The notes under the pieces are model-generated. The model saw only the letters and a program-made list of their open reading frames with translations, was not told the DNA's origin and did no database searches. 7,482 nucleotides of DNA from contig JAUWFP010000098.1 in assembly GCA_030606845.1 (NCBI GenBank), positions 1 through 7,482 of the forward strand. Direction: 5' to 3'. This document shows positions 5,546 to 7,482 of the stretch, in pieces. Origin of the DNA: Anaerolineales bacterium (GTDB lineage: Bacteria > Chloroflexota > Anaerolineae > Anaerolineales > E44-bin32). The position numbers and the translations under genes are program-made. Position 1 is the stretch's first letter; each line of letters starts with the position of its first letter.

Positions 5546-6418
5546 TTACGCTTCGTCGAACAATCGCTCCTTGAACGCAGGGATCATCAGGAACACGACC
5601 ACAGCCAAACCCAGCAACCCACCCACGATGTAGTCGCTGGTGGTACCGCGCACGAGGTGAGTCCAGAAGTTCGCGATCGTTACTGTGATGCCGCCGATCA
5701 ACCCCAGGTAGAAACCAGCCTTCTTACGAAGACCTGTGTAGAAAATCGAGAATAGCAGGGCAATGGTCCCTAACCACATAAACTGGGTTGAGAGCCAGAG
5801 AACCCACGTCGTTGGCGGCCATAATGGGCGTTGGGGGAGCATCCATTGAAGACGGAAGGATGCGTGACCATTGGTGAAACTGTGAGCGGCAGCAATTCCC
5901 AGGGCCATGAAGACCAGGAAATAGGCCAGCTTGGTCGTCCCATCAACTTTTTCTGCGAGCAATATCCAGAAGTAGGGGATCAATCCCAATAGAGCGATGA
6001 AAATCGGGTACGGTAAACCCTTGCCGAAGCCAACAAAGTTAATCCACGGAATGAGCATGTAGGCCCCGGCTATAGATGGCATCGCAGTGGCCAGTAGTGC
6101 TGCCCCCTTGGCCCAGACTTCGCCTCTATTGAAAGGCTTGGCGATTACCAGGGCAACCACGCCGCCAAACATTGCCAGCGCCATCCAGAGTGGGTAGAAG
6201 AAGCTGACAAGGTAGGGGGTATCGATGATCAGCGGTGCTTTTTTGACCAGTTCGGGATCATCGGAGGTCGACATCTTCTCATATTTTATGAGTTGACCAT
6301 CGATGATTTCGGGTAGGATCGTCTTGACAATCAAAGGTGTTGCAATTATGGTGACGAAGGCGAAAACGACTAGAACGATAGTAGCTGTAAGCCGAACTTT
6401 GTCTGACGGATGCTGCAT
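5546..6418 (-). CDS. Unrecognised 8-helix integral membrane protein
   Basis: The 290-residue product starts at complement 6418 after AAGGAG with 6 nt spacing. About eight hydrophobic segments are visible, near residues 10-32, 67-93, 103-127, 133-155, 161-181, 204-228, 232-252 and 261-282. The first helix resembles a signal anchor and leads into a polar loop (37-66) containing MSTSDDPELVKKAP. The second large hydrophilic stretch, between helices 5 and 6, carries His179, His185 and several Trp and Pro residues (FTNGHASFRLQW, PQRPLWPPTTW). His254 sits after helix 7. I see no known transporter, permease or respiratory-subunit motif and do not assign a function. It is convergent with the methyltransferase and divergent from the CRP/FNR-type regulator, which may control it. 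The good ribosome binding site, length and hydrophobic periodicity make it a real gene. Confidence 0.85.
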   Translation of the reverse strand: MQHPSDKVRLTATIVLVVFAFVTIIATPLIVKTILPEIIDGQLIKYEKMSTSDDPELVKKAPLIIDTPYLVSFFYPLWMALAMFGGVVALVIAKPFNRGEVWAKGAALLATAMPSIAGAYMLIPWINFVGFGKGLPYPIFIALLGLIPYFWILLAEKVDGTTKLAYFLVFMALGIAAAHSFTNGHASFRLQWMLPQRPLWPPTTWVLWLSTQFMWLGTIALLFSIFYTGLRKKAGFYLGLIGGITVTIANFWTHLVRGTTSDYIVGGLLGLAVVVFLMIPAFKERLFDEA

Positions 6419-6479
6419 GTTCTTCTCCTTTTACTGGTGTTGGGTAAGAGAGTACGAAAACAACCACCACTTGAAAGTG

Positions 6480-6495
6480 CACAATGGCCAATGTG
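6480..6495. promoter_or_regulatory. Candidate operator palindrome between the divergent genes
   Basis: CACAATGGCCAATGTG is palindromic except for one A/A pair on each side of the central TGGCCA, so 14 of 16 positions are symmetric. It lies 62 nt upstream of the membrane-protein start and 141 nt upstream of the regulator start. A second small palindrome, CACTTGAAAGTG (6468-6479), directly abuts it. Neither matches the E. coli CRP (TGTGA-N6-TCACA) or FNR (TTGAT-N4-ATCAA) consensus. Binding by the neighbouring regulator is inference. No confident -10/-35 pair was found in this 218-nt gap. Confidence 0.4.
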
Positions 6496-6636
6496 GGCAA
6501 CCTCAGTATAGTGACAAATTTCTCAAAAGTATTTAATCATGGTTAAGTCCAAGTTGCTCAACAAAGCTGCTCATGAATACCGAGCCCACATCATCAACAC
6601 CAAACAGCCAATTCAGATTATGGTGAGGAAGATAAA

Positions 6637-7311
6637 ATGGAAGCCTTATTGGCGAAATTAGCCAAGAATGAAGTGTTCAGTAAAGTCAAAAAAGAAGACC
6701 TGGAATTTCTCGCCCAAAGCTCAATTTCACGAACACTGCGGGACGGGGAGTATCTTTGCCATCAAGGTGATGATTGGCCAAAGGTTCTTTTCGTAGAAAA
6801 TGGGGAAATTAGCTGGGCTCTAACATCACCTGGGGGCAAAGAAAAAATCTTGTTTACGATCAAACGAGGGGAAGATTTTTGGTCTCACTCCATTTTCGAC
6901 GGTGAACCAATACCCGCATCCCTTTACGCTATCGGAGATACAAAAATCCGCCTTTGGTCTAAGGGCGATATCCTCACTGTTGTCCAAAGAAACCCGGAGG
7001 CGATCTGGGCAGTTACGTGTAGATTAATTGGCATCATGCGCCATGCGCGCGAGATTATTTATGGATTGGCTTTCCAACCTGTTTCAGCTCGATTGTCGCA
7101 ACTAATCCTGGATCGATTCCACGACGAAGATGACCTTCTCGCTGAGCGGGATCTTACATTGGATCAAATCGCGGCGATGATCTCCTCAACCCCTCAAGTG
7201 GTGTGCAGGGTAATGTATCAATTCCAGGAAGATGGCTTGATGGAGCTCTCCAGAGCAACAATCAAACTGCTCGATCCCAAGGGATTGGAAAAAATAGCTG
7301 AAACGCATTAG
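6637..7311 (+). CDS. CRP/FNR-family transcriptional regulator
   Basis: The 224-residue protein has the two-domain layout of the family. A cyclic-nucleotide-binding-like beta barrel spans about residues 14-120 (LRDGEYLCHQGDDWPKVLFV, then FVENGEISW). A long dimerisation helix covers about 120-143, and a winged helix-turn-helix about 145-205. The HTH is LTLDQIAAMISSTPQVVCRV (173-192). Aligned with E. coli CRP, R180 and E181 of the recognition helix are replaced by Pro186 and Gln187, while R185 is kept as Arg191. No FNR-type cysteine cluster is present (only C41, C128 and C190), so an oxygen-sensing 4Fe-4S centre like FNR's is unlikely. The usual cAMP phosphate-binding RSxA motif is also not evident. 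The start ATG follows GAGG (6625-6628) by 8 nt. The divergent membrane-protein gene is the natural target candidate. Confidence 0.88.
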   Translation: MEALLAKLAKNEVFSKVKKEDLEFLAQSSISRTLRDGEYLCHQGDDWPKVLFVENGEISWALTSPGGKEKILFTIKRGEDFWSHSIFDGEPIPASLYAIGDTKIRLWSKGDILTVVQRNPEAIWAVTCRLIGIMRHAREIIYGLAFQPVSARLSQLILDRFHDEDDLLAERDLTLDQIAAMISSTPQVVCRVMYQFQEDGLMELSRATIKLLDPKGLEKIAETH

Positions 7312-7368
7312 GGAGGGTGTTTCGCTCTCATTTCAGCGAACGATTCTCCATCATTTAATATCCTCCCT
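7310..7368 (+). terminator. Weak stem-loop region after the regulator
   Basis: AGGGAGG (7310-7316) can pair with CCTCCCT (7362-7368), enclosing a smaller TTCGCT/AGCGAA hairpin (7321-7340, 8-nt loop). No T tract follows either stem, so termination here is uncertain. The 147-nt gap up to 7458 otherwise holds only the promoter near its right end. Confidence 0.3.
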
Positions 7369-7406
7369 CCACTCATTGCGGCTGCCCATAGCAACTACAA
7401 CGCTGT

Positions 7407-7435
7407 TTGATCTCCTACCCACGCATGCCTATAAT
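7407..7435 (+). promoter_or_regulatory. Sigma-70 type promoter for the gene at the right edge
   Basis: TTGATC (7407-7412), a 17-nt spacer and a perfect TATAAT (7430-7435). Transcription would start near 7442, giving a very short leader before the ribosome binding site at 7448. Confidence 0.7.
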
Positions 7436-7458
7436 CGCATGTAGTGCGGAGGGATGTG

Positions 7459-7482
7459 ATGACTGTTGACCGATATTCCCAT
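7459..7482 (+). CDS. Start of a gene running off the right edge (first 8 codons)
   Basis: ATG at 7459 opens MTVDRYSH and continues out of the window. It is supported by GGAGGG (7448-7453) with 5 nt spacing and by the promoter at 7407-7435. A GTG at 7456 is an in-frame alternative start. Eight residues are too few to suggest a function. Confidence 0.55.

Noticed and set aside
6435..6602. TGGTGTTG (6435-6442) and CAACACCA (6595-6602) as an inverted pair flanking the divergent region.
   Set aside because: The arms are only 8 bp and 150 nt apart; chance is a sufficient explanation.
1..7482. CRISPR array, transposase, phage or toxin-antitoxin genes.
   Set aside because: No regularly spaced repeats and no protein resembling these families were seen on either strand.

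Overview
The window looks like ordinary chromosomal DNA of a bacterium, with about nine protein genes and no sign of a phage or plasmid backbone. The best guess for the lineage is a member of the Chloroflexota (Anaerolineae or Dehalococcoidia type). That guess rests on the leucyl-tRNA synthetase sequence, a small Cys-rich DUF6485-like protein, and interspersed repeats built around TGTCATTCTGA / TGTCATTGTGAG units. It is an impression from memory, not a database match.

Region 1 (1-1163, minus strand) is a translation-related transcription unit. A near-consensus sigma-70 type promoter (TTGACA-18-TACAAT) is followed by tRNA-Ala(CGC), tRNA-Ala(GGC), a complete leucine-type T-box leader with a Rho-independent terminator, and then the 5' part of leuS, which runs off the left edge. 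Only 24 nt separate the second tRNA from T-box stem I. The tRNAs and the riboswitch are therefore probably made as one transcript.

Region 2 (about 1240-5480, plus strand) reads rightward: a divergent metF-type methylenetetrahydrofolate reductase, a repeat-filled gap, a small cysteine-rich protein, an ACT-domain protein of the COG3602 type, a 12-helix MFS transporter and a class I SAM-dependent methyltransferase. It ends at a perfect 12-bp stem terminator. The gaps (313, 84, 185 and 75 nt) are too wide to call a single operon with confidence. The MFS and methyltransferase genes are the best candidates for co-transcription. MetF (methyl-folate supply) and the methyltransferase (SAM use) touch one-carbon metabolism, but a functional link is only inference.

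Region 3 (5546-7311) is a divergent pair. An unrecognised 8-helix membrane protein is on the minus strand and a CRP/FNR-family regulator is on the plus strand. They share a 218-nt intergenic region with a 16-bp imperfect palindrome that is a candidate operator.

Region 4 (7312-7482) has weak stem-loops and then a good promoter (TTGATC-17-TATAAT), a ribosome binding site and an ATG. These mark the first eight codons of a gene that continues beyond the right edge.

I found no CRISPR array, transposase or obvious defence system. The most interesting items are the tRNA-T-box-leuS arrangement, the substituted active-site positions in the MetF homologue, and the orphan membrane protein with its divergent regulator.
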